Shown: positions 17,865-27,598, counted from the first letter of the stretch. The stretch: 64,000 nt of DNA from Shewanella pneumatophori (GCF_023283895.1 NZ_JAKILB010000001.1:248001-312000); one strand, 5' to 3'. Notes: generated from the letters alone by a model not told the origin. Numbers and translations: made by a program.

Positions 17865-18533
17865 ATGACATTTTTTAACGAACAGCCTATTACCAGTGCC
17901 GATAAGACCTTTTTTCAACTACGTAAAGAGATAGTTGAAGGAGAGATAGTGCAGGGCTCAAAGTTAAGTGAAACAGAGTTGTCGACAAAATACAGTGTTA
18001 GCCGCGCGGTGATCCGAGAGGCCATTAACCGCCTCGAGGCTAGCCATTTAGTTGAACGTAAGGCCAATGTCGGCGCCAGAGTGGTGAGTTTAACTGCCGA
18101 AGGGTTACTTGAGTTATATCAAGTGCGCGAGTCGCTTGAAGGTATGGCCGCGAGACTTGCCGCATTAAATATGACCGATCAGGAAATAACCGATCTGCAA
18201 TCGCTGCTAAGCAGTCACTTTAACGAAGTTAAATCCGGTCAGTCTTATTATCAAGAGGCGGGCGATGTCGACTTTCATTATCGAATCATTCTAGGCAGTA
18301 AAAACAAGCATCTAATTTCAATGCTTCTCGATGGCATTTATCACTTAGTGCGTATGTATCGGGTGCAGCTAGGTATGAGTGGGCCAAGAGTGACCACCGC
18401 TTTTGATGAACATAAACATATTGTACAAGCCATCTGTAATCGTGATGCTGAATTAGCTGAAATGCTGATGCGTCGCCACATTTTGTACTCAAAATCGAGC
18501 ATAGAAAACAAACTAGAACACACGATGCAGTGA
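17865..18533 (+). CDS. GntR-family regulator (FadR/VanR-type FCD domain), probable regulator of the prp genes
   Basis: The N-terminal winged HTH (residues about 15-75: QLRKEIVEGEIVQGSKLSET, then YSVSRAVIREAINRLEASHL) is followed by an all-helical FCD ligand domain. The metal-site residues typical of FCD proteins are visible as a DVDFHYRI block and two later histidine regions (FDEHKHIVQAI, LMRRHILYSK). It is the first gene before prpB-prpC-acnD-prpF, and GntR regulators head this cluster in Shewanella-type genomes, so it probably senses a 2-methylcitrate-pathway intermediate. I prefer the ATG at 17865 to the TTG three bases earlier. The three nearby TTGTCGACAA palindromes suggest autoregulation. 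Confidence 0.88.
   Translation: MTFFNEQPITSADKTFFQLRKEIVEGEIVQGSKLSETELSTKYSVSRAVIREAINRLEASHLVERKANVGARVVSLTAEGLLELYQVRESLEGMAARLAALNMTDQEITDLQSLLSSHFNEVKSGQSYYQEAGDVDFHYRIILGSKNKHLISMLLDGIYHLVRMYRVQLGMSGPRVTTAFDEHKHIVQAICNRDAELAEMLMRRHILYSKSSIENKLEHTMQ
17979..17988. promoter_or_regulatory. Third TTGTCGACAA palindrome, inside the GntR gene
   Basis: An exact 10-base match to the two upstream operators, about 115 bases into the coding region. It could be an intragenic operator or a coincidence of codons in the HTH region. Confidence 0.4.
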
Positions 18534-18682
18534 TATTGCAGCCGATTGCTAACGCTACAATCGTTTAAAGCAGTAAGGCACAGATAAACATATTTAATAA
18601 CAGATAAAACAATTGTCAGTGAGCTTGGAATATCGCCTTTTAAAAGCTGGTATTTCAAGCAAATAAATATAAGGAATACACC

Positions 18683-19561
18683 ATGAGCGCAGGTAAGAAG
18701 TTTCGCGAAGCATTAGTGGCAAATAAGCCGCTGCAAATTGTCGGTACCATTAATGCTTATTCAGCCATGATGGCAAAGAAGATCGGTCACCAAGCCATCT
18801 ATCTTTCAGGCGGTGGCGTAGCAAATGCATCATACGGCTTACCAGACTTAGGCATGACATCGTTAAACGATGTGATTGTAGACGTACAGCGCATTACTTC
18901 AGCTTGTGACTTACCGCTAATGGTTGATATCGACACAGGTTGGGGCGGCGCTTTTAATATTGCTAAAACCATACGCGACATGGAAAAAGCCGGCGCAGCA
19001 GCGGTGCATATGGAAGATCAAGTGGCGCAAAAGCGCTGTGGTCATCGCCCAAATAAAGAGATAGTGTCAACTGAAGAGATGGTTGACCGCATTAAAGCGG
19101 CAGTTGATGCCCGCACCGATCCTGACTTTTTCATTATGGCGCGCACTGACTCATTTGCTCAAGAAGGTCTAGAGGCGGCAATCACCCGTGCTAAAGCTTA
19201 TGTTGCAGCGGGCGCTGATGGCATTTTTGCTGAAGCGGTGAAAACAGAAGAGCATTACCGCGCATTTGCCGACGCGCTTGATGTGCCAATTCTTGCCAAT
19301 ATTACTGAGTTTGGCCAAACAGAATTATGGAATAAACAGCAACTGGGCGAGTGGGGCGCATCTATGGTGCTGTATCCGTTAAGTGCTTTTAGAGCCATGA
19401 ATAAAGCGGCTGAGATGGTGTATAGCTCAATATTAGAAAACGGCGATCAAAAAGCGGTTGTTGATTCAATGCAAACCCGCATGGAGCTATACGATTACTT
19501 GGGTTACCACGATTACGAGCAAAAGCTAGATAAGCTATTTGCTGAAGGCAAAAATCTGTAA
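18683..19561 (+). CDS. prpB: 2-methylisocitrate lyase
   Basis: It cleaves 2-methylisocitrate to pyruvate and succinate, the last step of propionate oxidation by the methylcitrate cycle. The isocitrate-lyase superfamily signature KRCGH is present near residue 117 ([12 protein letters not shown]), with metal-binding [11 protein letters not shown] and HMEDQ upstream. The length of 292 is normal. AAGGAA lies upstream of the ATG. It is the first enzyme gene of the cluster and is separated from prpC by about 195 bases containing a stem-loop. Context with prpC, acnD and prpF makes this assignment firm over other lyases of the superfamily. Confidence 0.95.
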   Translation: MSAGKKFREALVANKPLQIVGTINAYSAMMAKKIGHQAIYLSGGGVANASYGLPDLGMTSLNDVIVDVQRITSACDLPLMVDIDTGWGGAFNIAKTIRDMEKAGAAAVHMEDQVAQKRCGHRPNKEIVSTEEMVDRIKAAVDARTDPDFFIMARTDSFAQEGLEAAITRAKAYVAAGADGIFAEAVKTEEHYRAFADALDVPILANITEFGQTELWNKQQLGEWGASMVLYPLSAFRAMNKAAEMVYSSILENGDQKAVVDSMQTRMELYDYLGYHDYEQKLDKLFAEGKNL

Positions 19562-19666
19562 ACAAGATTGAATAGCTAACAAGTTCAATAAGCTATAGGG
19601 TGAGAATTCAAGGTTAAAGTAAATAGTTAACCTCATAAATTGTAAACAAACGGCAGTACCTTACAA

Positions 19667-19695
19667 ACGTTAGCGTGATGGATAAGCGCTAACGT
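19667..19695 (+). other. Stem-loop between prpB and prpC
   Basis: ACGTTAGCG (19667-19675) pairs with CGCTAACGT (19687-19695), 9 bp with an 11-base loop and no T-tract. A second imperfect GC-rich hairpin (GCCCG/CGGGC) lies just after it at about 19710-19732, before the prpC ribosome-binding site. They may tune the ratio of prpB to the downstream genes by mRNA processing or attenuation. Confidence 0.5.
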
Positions 19696-19755
19696 AATAA
19701 ATATAAAAAGCCCGCGGTTAACCCTGACGGGCCAACAAATAAAAGGAAGAGAGCA

Positions 19756-20880
19756 ATGGTTGATAAAAAGTTAGGCGGAGCAGGTCTACGCGGACAAAGC
19801 GCAGGCGAAACAGCTTTATGTACAGTGGGTAAGTCAGGTTCGGGATTAACCTATTGTGGTTATGACGTAGCAGATCTTGCCGATAACGCATCGTTTGAAG
19901 AAGTGGCCTATTTACTGTTTAACGGTGAATTACCTAATCAAACTCAGCTTGATCACTATAAAACTGAGCTTTTCGCTCAGCGCGATCTTCCACAAGCCTT
20001 AAAAGAGGTGTTACAACGTATTCCTGCTGACGCTCACCCAATGGATGTGATGCGTACAGGTTGTTCTTTTTTAGGTAACCTAGAGCCTGAAAACGACTTT
20101 AGCGAGCAAAACAAAGCGGCCAACCGCTTACTAGCAGCGTTTCCTGCCATTATGTGTTACTGGTACAAGTTCTCTCACGAAGGTGTTGAAATTGACTGTG
20201 TAACTGATGAAGATTCAATTGGTGGTCACTTTTTACACCTACTTAATGGCAAAGCGCCATCTGAGCTACACCGCCGCGTAATGGATGTGTCACTAATTTT
20301 GTACGCTGAGCATGAGTTCAACGCATCTACCTTTACCGCTCGTGTGTGTGCATCAACTTTATCTGACATGTTCTCATGTATCACTGGCGCAATCGGTACA
20401 TTACGCGGCCCACTGCACGGTGGCGCTAACGAAGCAGCAATGGATATGATCCAAAAGTTCACATCGCCAGCTGATGCCAAAGAGCAAATGGCAGGCATGC
20501 TTGCACGTAAAGAGAAGATCATGGGTTTTGGTCACGCAATTTACCGCGAGTCTGATCCACGTAACGTGATCATCAAAGCTTGGTCTGAAAAGCTAGCACA
20601 TGAGTTTGGTGATACCTCACTTTACGATATCTCAGTCGCTTGTGAAGAGTTTATGTGGGACACCAAAAAGCTGTTCTGTAACGCTGACTTCTTCCATGCT
20701 TCTGCATATCACTTTATGGGCATTCCAACTAAGTTATTTACGCCTATCTTTGTTTGTTCACGCTTAACAGGCTGGGCTGCACACGTAATGGAACAGCGCT
20801 CAAACAACCGTATTATCCGTCCAAGTGCTGATTACACAGGTAGCGAACCACGCAAAGTTAACCCTATTAGTGAAAGATAA
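19756..20880 (+). CDS. prpC: 2-methylcitrate synthase
   Basis: It condenses propionyl-CoA with oxaloacetate to 2-methylcitrate. It is a 374-residue type II citrate-synthase-family protein with the conserved histidine/aspartate regions: LHGGANEAAM, a GFGHAIYRESDPR block that includes the signature, and the C-terminal RPSADYTGS region. It is shorter than hexameric GltA, as expected for PrpC. AGGAAGAGAG precedes the ATG. Position between prpB and acnD separates it from housekeeping citrate synthase. Confidence 0.95.
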   Translation: MVDKKLGGAGLRGQSAGETALCTVGKSGSGLTYCGYDVADLADNASFEEVAYLLFNGELPNQTQLDHYKTELFAQRDLPQALKEVLQRIPADAHPMDVMRTGCSFLGNLEPENDFSEQNKAANRLLAAFPAIMCYWYKFSHEGVEIDCVTDEDSIGGHFLHLLNGKAPSELHRRVMDVSLILYAEHEFNASTFTARVCASTLSDMFSCITGAIGTLRGPLHGGANEAAMDMIQKFTSPADAKEQMAGMLARKEKIMGFGHAIYRESDPRNVIIKAWSEKLAHEFGDTSLYDISVACEEFMWDTKKLFCNADFFHASAYHFMGIPTKLFTPIFVCSRLTGWAAHVMEQRSNNRIIRPSADYTGSEPRKVNPISER

Positions 20881-20895
20881 TCATAGCTAAATAAA

Positions 20896-20929
20896 TCAGC
20901 AGCAATAAAGTTTTGCTGCTGACTTTTAT
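20896..20929 (+). terminator. Rho-independent terminator between prpC and acnD
   Basis: TCAGCAGCAA (20896-20905) pairs with TTGCTGCTGA (20913-20922) around a 7-base loop, followed by CTTTTAT. Its place inside the cluster implies partial read-through or a separate promoter for acnD. Confidence 0.75.
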
Positions 20930-21058
20930 GTCCAAAGCTATTAATGGCTTAAGCTCTATCAAAATAATTCAATGCTAAATCTAGCAAAAGCTAGCGCTAG
21001 TAATAATAACTGAGCTTGAGCTTTCCATTTGTTACCACGCCTTAAAATGGAACGCGTT

Positions 21059-23683
21059 ATGACCCAATTAAATACCCAATACCGCAAAGCGTTAGCGGAT
21101 ACCGAGCTTGATTATTTCGACACCGAAGCGGCCGTGAATGCCATTAGCCCAGGCGCTTACGCCAAGCTGCCTTATTGCTCTCGTGTTTATGCCGAGAACT
21201 TAGTACGTCGCTGCTCGCCAGAAACACTAACCGCTAGCCTAAAACAGATCATCGAACGTAAACGTGATTTAGATTTCCCTTGGTATCCCGCGCGTGTTGT
21301 TTGCCACGATATCCTTGGCCAAACCGCATTAGTGGATTTAGCAGGTTTACGTGATGCTATCGCAGAAAAGGGCGGCGACCCTTCAAAAGTAAATCCAGTA
21401 GTGCCGACCCAGTTGATTGTGGATCACTCGCTTGCGGTAGAACATGCTGGTTTTGAAAAAGACGCATTTGAAAAAAACCGCGCCATTGAAGACAGACGTA
21501 ACGACGATAGATTCCACTTTATCAATTGGACCAAAACTGCGTTTGAGAACATTGATGTGATCCAGCCGGGTAACGGCATTATGCATCAAATTAACTTAGA
21601 GAAAATGTCGCCAGTTGTGCAAGCACGCGACGGCGTAGCCTTTCCAGATACCTTAGTTGGCACCGACAGCCATACACCGCACGTGGATGCCTTAGGCGTA
21701 ATCGCTATCGGCGTAGGTGGTCTTGAAGCCGAAAGCGTAATGTTAGGCCGACCATCTTATATGCGTTTGCCAGATATTGTAGGCGTAGAGCTGGTGGGCG
21801 AGCGTCAAAGTGGCATTACCGCCACTGACATTGTTCTGGCAATCACCGAGTTTTTACGTAACGAAAAAGTCGTTTCAACTTATCTTGAGTTCTTTGGCGA
21901 AGGTGCAAGCAACTTAACTCTTGGCGATCGCGCAACCATCTCTAACATGACCCCAGAGTTTGGTGCCACAGCAGCCATGTTCTATATCGATGAAAAAACC
22001 ATTGATTACTTAAAGTTAACTGGCCGTGACGACAAGCAAGTTAAGCTAGTGGAAACCTATGCTAAACAAGCAGGCCTGTGGGCGGATAGCCTAAAAGATG
22101 CTGAATATGAGCGTGTGCTGCGTTTTGATTTATCAAGCGTAGGCCGCAACATAGCAGGGCCGTCTAATCCGCATCGCCGTGTATCAACAGCCGACTTAGC
22201 AGATAAGGGCATAAGCGCGCCTTATGCCAACAAAGCGGAAGAAGAAGCAGGCTTAATGCCAGATGGCGCGTGTATTATTGCCGCCATTACCAGTTGTACC
22301 AATACCTCTAATCCACGCAACGTAATTGCCGCAGGTCTACTTGCCCGTAACGCCAATGCCAAAGGCTTAACTCGTAAGCCTTGGGTGAAAACCTCATTAG
22401 CACCCGGCTCAAAAGCGGTGCAACTGTATTTAGAAGATGCCAATTTACTGCCAGAGCTTGAAGCCCTTGGCTTTGGTATCGTCGGTTTTGCATGTACTAC
22501 CTGTAACGGCATGAGCGGCGCGTTAGATCCGGTTATTCAGCAAGAAGTTATCGATCGCGATCTTTATGCCACCGCGGTACTCAGTGGTAACCGAAACTTC
22601 GATGGTCGTATTCATCCATACGCCAAGCAAGCGTTCCTTGCATCGCCGCCTTTAGTGGTTGCCTACGCCATTGCAGGTACGATTCGCTTTGATATTGAAA
22701 AAGACGTCTTAGGCCAAGACGAGCACGGCAATGATATTTTACTCAAAGATCTGTGGCCATCAGATGAAGAGATTGACGCCGTTATTAGCCAGAGCGTAAA
22801 ACCAGAGCAGTTCCGCCAAGTGTATGAGCCGATGTTTGATATTAAAGTTGAATATGGCACCAACACTAATCCTCAATATGAATGGCGTCCACAAAGTACT
22901 TATATTCGTCGTCCGCCATACTGGGAAGGGGCATTAGCAGGCGAGCGCACCATGACAGGCATGCGTCCGTTAGCGGTTCTGGGTGACAACATCACCACCG
23001 ATCACCTGTCACCATCCAATGCCATTATGCTCGACAGTGCAGCAGGTGCCTATTTACATAAAATGGGCTTACCAGAGGTGGACTTTAACTCTTACGCTAC
23101 CCACCGCGGCGATCACTTAACCGCGCAGCGTGCTACTTTTGCCAACCCTAAGCTATTTAACGAAATGGTGACCCAAACTGGCCGTAATGGTGAAGTTGAA
23201 GTCAAGCAAGGCTCTTACGCTCGCATAGAACCAGAAGGTGTTGAATCGCGCATGTGGGAAGCGATTGAAACCTACATGGAGCGCAAGCAACCGCTGATCA
23301 TCATTGCAGGTGCAGACTACGGCCAAGGCTCAAGTCGTGACTGGGCAGCAAAAGGTGTACGCCTAGCGGGTGTTGAAGTGATTGTAGCCGAGGGTTTTGA
23401 GCGTATTCACCGTACTAACCTTGTTGGTATGGGCGTATTACCGCTGGAGTTTACTCAAGGTGACAGCCGCCATACATATCAAATTGATGGTACCGAAACC
23501 TTTGACGTACACGGCGAGCGAACGCCCGGCGCAATGCTAACCGTGATCATGACTCGCCGAAATGGTGAAACCGTTGAGATCCCAGTTAAGTGCAGACTTG
23601 ACACCTTAGATGAAGTCTCTATCTACGAAGCTGGCGGCATACTGCAACGCTTCGCCCAAGATTTTTTAGATTCTTCAACCTAG
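21059..23683 (+). CDS. acnD: 2-methylcitrate dehydratase, Fe/S-dependent (AcnD)
   Basis: It dehydrates 2-methylcitrate to 2-methyl-aconitate; in this version of the pathway it replaces PrpD and needs PrpF. It is an aconitase-superfamily protein of about 874 residues. The [4Fe-4S] cysteines are in SCTNTSNPRN and CTTCNGMSG, and the C-terminal swivel domain carries GADYGQGSSRDWAAKG. DSHTPHVD is also intact. I chose the ATG at 21059 because GGAA lies 6 bases before it; in-frame starts 12 and 30 bases upstream are possible. The gene follows a terminator, so it may have its own promoter. Its 3' end runs into a tandem 18-19-bp repeat. Confidence 0.95.
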   Translation: MTQLNTQYRKALADTELDYFDTEAAVNAISPGAYAKLPYCSRVYAENLVRRCSPETLTASLKQIIERKRDLDFPWYPARVVCHDILGQTALVDLAGLRDAIAEKGGDPSKVNPVVPTQLIVDHSLAVEHAGFEKDAFEKNRAIEDRRNDDRFHFINWTKTAFENIDVIQPGNGIMHQINLEKMSPVVQARDGVAFPDTLVGTDSHTPHVDALGVIAIGVGGLEAESVMLGRPSYMRLPDIVGVELVGERQSGITATDIVLAITEFLRNEKVVSTYLEFFGEGASNLTLGDRATISNMTPEFGATAAMFYIDEKTIDYLKLTGRDDKQVKLVETYAKQAGLWADSLKDAEYERVLRFDLSSVGRNIAGPSNPHRRVSTADLADKGISAPYANKAEEEAGLMPDGACIIAAITSCTNTSNPRNVIAAGLLARNANAKGLTRKPWVKTSLAPGSKAVQLYLEDANLLPELEALGFGIVGFACTTCNGMSGALDPVIQQEVIDRDLYATAVLSGNRNFDGRIHPYAKQAFLASPPLVVAYAIAGTIRFDIEKDVLGQDEHGNDILLKDLWPSDEEIDAVISQSVKPEQFRQVYEPMFDIKVEYGTNTNPQYEWRPQSTYIRRPPYWEGALAGERTMTGMRPLAVLGDNITTDHLSPSNAIMLDSAAGAYLHKMGLPEVDFNSYATHRGDHLTAQRATFANPKLFNEMVTQTGRNGEVEVKQGSYARIEPEGVESRMWEAIETYMERKQPLIIIAGADYGQGSSRDWAAKGVRLAGVEVIVAEGFERIHRTNLVGMGVLPLEFTQGDSRHTYQIDGTETFDVHGERTPGAMLTVIMTRRNGETVEIPVKCRLDTLDEVSIYEAGGILQRFAQDFLDSST

Positions 23684-23780
23684 TGAAGAGCCTTCAGCTA
23701 GCTAGGAGTCTTCAGCTAGCTAGGAGTCTTCAACGTAATGAAGAGCCTTCAGCAAGCTAGGAGTCTTCAAGAGAGCCATC
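23672..23780 (+). repeat. Tandem 18-19-bp repeats in the acnD-prpF gap
   Basis: About six degenerate copies of a unit like CTTCAGCTAGCTAGGAGT begin at the acnD stop codon. Two adjacent copies (23692-23727) are identical; the others alternate GGAGT with AGAGCC. It is non-coding. It may be replication-slippage DNA or a spaced set of protein sites. Confidence 0.7.
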
Positions 23781-23952
23781 AGCGGATTAAGAGTAGAGCG
23801 TTAATCTTTGCTCTTTAATTCTTGCTGTTAAAAATAAGCCTTGCATGGGTTAGTTACCATGCAAGGTTAGCTCCAAATTGGGTTAACTCTTAAAGAAAAC
23901 GCAAATATCAAAACTGACTAAGCGGCCAAACCAGCATTCAAACGGAAAAAAC

Positions 23953-25194
23953 ATGACCACTACAACGGATCAAAAACCAATATTTGCCCCACAAATTAAA
24001 GTGCCAGCCACCTATATGCGTGGTGGCACCAGTAAAGGGGTGTTTTTTAACTTAACCGACTTGCCAGCTGACGCGCAGGTTGCAGGCTGCGCCCGAGACA
24101 ACTTGTTACTGAGAGTCATTGGCAGTCCAGATCCTTACGCTAAACACACAGATGGCATGGGCGGCGCAACATCCAGTACCAGTAAAACCGTGATCCTCGC
24201 TAAAAGTGATAAAGCCGATCACGACGTAGATTACTTGTTTGGTCAAGTGGCTATCGACAGACCTTTCGTTGACTGGAGCGGTAACTGCGGTAACTTGACC
24301 GCTGCAGTTGGTTCGTTTGCTATCAGCAACGGTTTAGTCGACAGTAGCCGCATTCCTCACAACGGCATTGCGGTTGTACGAATTTGGCAAAAGAACATTC
24401 AAAAAACCATCATAGCTCATGTACCTATCACCAATGGCGAAGTCCAAGAAACCGGTGATTTTGAGTTAGATGGCGTCACGTTCCCCGCAGCAGAGGTGCA
24501 AGTTGAGTTTGTCGATCCAGCCGATGGCGAAGGGGCTATGTTCCCAACGGGCAACTTAATCGATGATTTAAAAGTACCAACAGAGATTGTGCCAAGCGGC
24601 GTATTACAAGCCACTATGATCAATGCAGGTATTCCAACTGTGTTTATCAATGCCAGCGAGCTAGGCTATACAGGTGCTGAGCTGCAAGAGGCCATAAATG
24701 GCGATGCCAAGGCGCTTGCCATGTTTGAAACCATTCGCGCTTATGGCGCAGTGCAAATGGGCTTGATTAAACATATAGATGAAGCAGCCAGCCGTCAGCA
24801 TACGCCAAAAGTCGCGATTGTTGCAGCGCCCATTGATTACACCTCATCAAGTGGTAAAGCAATTGCCAAAACGGATATTGACCTCAATGTTCGCGCGCTA
24901 TCTATGGGTAAGTTGCATCACGCCATGATGGGCACAGCCGCAGTCGCCATTGGCACTGCAGCCGCAATTCCCGGCACCCTTGTAAGCCTTGCAGCTGCCG
25001 AAAGTAAAGCAAGTAAACACACAAGCGGTAAAGCCGATGACAATGGCTTTGTCACCTTCGGTCATCCATCTGGCACCTTAAAAGTCGGCGCAGAAGCCGC
25101 TGAGGTGAACGGCAACTGGCAGGTAAATAAAGTGGTAATGAGCCGCAGCGCCCGTGTACTTATGGAAGGTTGGGTGAGAGTGCCGCAAGGCTAA
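23953..25194 (+). CDS. prpF: 2-methyl-aconitate isomerase PrpF
   Basis: PrpF is the isomerase needed with AcnD: it converts the trans isomer of 2-methyl-aconitate made by AcnD to the cis form that aconitase can hydrate. It has a diaminopimelate-epimerase-like fold, with the family start MRGGTSKGVFF near residue 22, DWSGNCGNLTAAVG near residue 112, and a FGHPSGTLKVGAE C-terminal region. Length (413) is close to the usual ~395, with a slightly longer N-terminus. It is the last gene of the prp cluster and is followed by a terminator, beyond which the defence island begins. Confidence 0.95.
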   Translation: MTTTTDQKPIFAPQIKVPATYMRGGTSKGVFFNLTDLPADAQVAGCARDNLLLRVIGSPDPYAKHTDGMGGATSSTSKTVILAKSDKADHDVDYLFGQVAIDRPFVDWSGNCGNLTAAVGSFAISNGLVDSSRIPHNGIAVVRIWQKNIQKTIIAHVPITNGEVQETGDFELDGVTFPAAEVQVEFVDPADGEGAMFPTGNLIDDLKVPTEIVPSGVLQATMINAGIPTVFINASELGYTGAELQEAINGDAKALAMFETIRAYGAVQMGLIKHIDEAASRQHTPKVAIVAAPIDYTSSSGKAIAKTDIDLNVRALSMGKLHHAMMGTAAVAIGTAAAIPGTLVSLAAAESKASKHTSGKADDNGFVTFGHPSGTLKVGAEAAEVNGNWQVNKVVMSRSARVLMEGWVRVPQG

Positions 25195-25217
25195 ATCAGC
25201 GTTTGCTTAATATTAAC

Positions 25218-25243
25218 AAAGCCACAGTTGTTGTGGTTTTTGT
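25218..25243 (+). terminator. Terminator after prpF
   Basis: CCACA (25222-25226) and TGTGG (25232-25236) form a stem lengthened by flanking A/T pairs, with a 5-base loop, then TTTTTGTT. It closes the prp cluster; dndE ends about 30 bases further on the opposite strand. Confidence 0.75.
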
Positions 25244-25274
25244 TAGAAATTAATTTTGACTTATTACCTTAACT

Positions 25275-25616
25275 CTACGCTAAATCTTTAACGGACTTAA
25301 CCATACGCATGGTTTTTACTCCATGTTGCACATGTGTAGCCCAAGCCTTCTCCAGCTCTTTACTATCAAGAGTGGGGTAAAGCATTGTTAACGTACAATC
25401 AATTGCAAGAGTAAGGTCGCCTAACCATGTAACCTTATCTAAAACTAGTGAACCATCTAACTTAATAGTTGAGTCATGGTAGCGATAACCACTTTCAACT
25501 GATTTAAAAAATGCGAGTCTTGAAGCAACATTAGGCGTTATCTTAGCTTTCAACTTTAAGCGTCTTAGTTGCTCTTCAGTATCTTTAGGTAACTTTAGGC
25601 CGCGAGTTGGTAACAT
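25275..25616 (-). CDS. dndE: DNA sulfur modification protein DndE
   Basis: DndE is a small protein of the DNA phosphorothioation complex; family members bind nicked DNA and assemble with DndC and DndD at modification sites. This 113-residue protein has the family pattern: basic N-terminus, then LKLKAKITPNVASRLAFFKS near residues 22-41. The last gene of dndB-C-D-E, its ATG shares one base with the dndD stop (TAATG), so the two are coupled. Identification rests on operon context as well as on the sequence. Confidence 0.9.
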   Translation of the reverse strand: MLPTRGLKLPKDTEEQLRRLKLKAKITPNVASRLAFFKSVESGYRYHDSTIKLDGSLVLDKVTWLGDLTLAIDCTLTMLYPTLDSKELEKAWATHVQHGVKTMRMVKSVKDLA

Positions 25617-27595
25617 TATACAACCTCCGGTAGATCTTCACTTTGCCAAAAGTAGCCTTTATCTATGAATGAAGACTGTGTTTTAGCATCGAAAGTGATC
25701 TGGTAGCTCTGACTAATTTTACCTGCAAGCACATCAAAAAATCCTGCATCTACTTCTGTGTCAGTTGATAAAATGATCACTTGTTCTGAAGCCTCAGGGA
25801 AATAGTTTTCAATTAATTTATTTCTATGTTTTGAGTCTAAGCGACCTAAAGGAGTGTCGACTACAATAGGTAGTTTCTTACCAGCAACTTTTGCTAACGC
25901 ATCCAACATCGCGATAGCATAGATTTGCTTTTCACCTGCAGACATCGATTTTCTGTCTATATTGCGTTTATTGTTGTTATACAAAGTCACATTAAAATTA
26001 TTATGGTCAATGCTAGCTTTAATATCGAGGTCATCTTTTCTTGCGAGCTTTTTATAAGAAGTATTAAATTCAGACTCTAGCTGAGTTATGCGTACTTGAC
26101 TTAAATGCTCCTTAAGTTGATTAAGTAACTCTATGACTGATGCTGCACGCGCAGCAGAGTCATTGTCACCAAATGCCCGTTTCATATCAGTATGCAGTTT
26201 TAATAAGCGTTGTGCTACTTGCTGCGCTTTAATGAATTTTTCTTTGGCATTTAAAAGTTTATCAGTGTACTTTTTTACCGCTTCTTTTTTGGTCAGTTCA
26301 AGTGCGCGAAGTTCATCAAATGCAATTTTAAGTTGTTCTTTTTCTGGCGCTCTCTCAATATTGACCGCTGCGCTATCAATTGTATCCTCAAGTGCCGTGA
26401 GAATAACTTTAAGTTTATTTACCTTATCAGACGATTGCTGGCTTAAACTTTCGATTTGAGAGTGAAGTAAACCGCTTTGCTGTACAGATATACCAAACTC
26501 TACTTCTGGTAACTTTATACTTTGTGTGAATGTTGAAATTTCATTCTGTAAAATTGCTAAAGTCGCATTGCTTTGCAACTGTGAATTGGCTAAAGCGTCT
26601 TGCAATTGAGGTAAAAACTGCTCAAATTGTACCGAAAAGTGCTGTCTAGACTGATAATCTGACTCCTGCTTTAAGTGCTCAGATAGCATTGCAAGCGTGT
26701 TAGGGGCAAGGCTCAACGGGTAACAACCATCGAGCTCTTTTAGGAGTTCAGTCTCAGAGTCTTGCTTACTAATAAGAAGGCTATCAACTTCTTTTTTAGT
26801 TTCTTCTCTGTCGTTAGCCCAAGCACCTCCACCACTCAATAGTTTTTGCTCAGCTACATTTACTTGTCGGCTAAGTTCGGTGATCACGTTATAGTGATTA
26901 TCCGCATCATTTCTTAGCTGTCTGGCTTCTTGCAGGTATAGAAGCTTTTCAGACTCAAGAGTCTCAAATTCAGTTTGCAGCTGAGTCGTAGCTGAAGATA
27001 TTCCAACTCTTTTAAGATAAATTCTTAAATCTTCTTGTAATCGTTGGACGATGTTTAAGCCTAACAGTTTGCTAACAGCGTCCTTTAGTGCAAAGCCGTT
27101 ATTGTCCTCTGCAAGATCCGCAATTTTCTCGCCATCGAAAAAGACTAAATTTGCTACACCTGATGGTACTAATTCGAGTAAGAATGCCTGAGCCTGTTCG
27201 TAGTTAAGCTCACTTCGAATAACGTCATTTTCAATAACAACCAAAGTGTCTGCTTCACCAGATGACCAAGTTCTCGTGATATGGTACTCGACGGCTTTAC
27301 CTTCACGGATGTAAGCAAACGTAATTTCTACAGACGCTCGTAAAGGATCACTGATATGATTTGAATGGTGAATCAAACCTGAGAGATGTTCTATATAACC
27401 TTTTTGACTCGTAACTTCATCAAAAGCCATTCGTCCAAGAAGCGCGTAACGAATAGCCGTTAGGATTGAAGTTTTTCCAGCACCATTTAGTCCACCAAAC
27501 AGTACAATAGGTGAGCCGACTTCAGGCATGAGGTTTATATCATGACGCCCAGAGAATACTCGAAAGTTTTCTAGAGTGAGAGTTTTAATAATCAT
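25616..27595 (-). CDS. dndD: DNA sulfur modification ATPase DndD (SMC/Rad50-like)
   Basis: DndD is an ABC/SMC-type ATPase thought to open or nick DNA for sulfur insertion. The N-terminal Walker A is GGLNGAGKTS (residues 34-43). A long coiled-coil middle follows (about 190-530). The C-terminal half of the ATPase carries the SAGEKQ signature (from residue 552) and the Walker B LPIVVDTPLGRLD with its aspartate near 580. The length of 659 is typical. It starts 3 bases after the dndC stop. The combination of SMC-like ATPase with DndC-type and DndB-type neighbours makes DndD firmer than RecN/Rad50-like alternatives. Confidence 0.95.
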   Translation of the reverse strand: MIIKTLTLENFRVFSGRHDINLMPEVGSPIVLFGGLNGAGKTSILTAIRYALLGRMAFDEVTSQKGYIEHLSGLIHHSNHISDPLRASVEITFAYIREGKAVEYHITRTWSSGEADTLVVIENDVIRSELNYEQAQAFLLELVPSGVANLVFFDGEKIADLAEDNNGFALKDAVSKLLGLNIVQRLQEDLRIYLKRVGISSATTQLQTEFETLESEKLLYLQEARQLRNDADNHYNVITELSRQVNVAEQKLLSGGGAWANDREETKKEVDSLLISKQDSETELLKELDGCYPLSLAPNTLAMLSEHLKQESDYQSRQHFSVQFEQFLPQLQDALANSQLQSNATLAILQNEISTFTQSIKLPEVEFGISVQQSGLLHSQIESLSQQSSDKVNKLKVILTALEDTIDSAAVNIERAPEKEQLKIAFDELRALELTKKEAVKKYTDKLLNAKEKFIKAQQVAQRLLKLHTDMKRAFGDNDSAARAASVIELLNQLKEHLSQVRITQLESEFNTSYKKLARKDDLDIKASIDHNNFNVTLYNNNKRNIDRKSMSAGEKQIYAIAMLDALAKVAGKKLPIVVDTPLGRLDSKHRNKLIENYFPEASEQVIILSTDTEVDAGFFDVLAGKISQSYQITFDAKTQSSFIDKGYFWQSEDLPEVV

Positions 27596-27598
27596 CGT

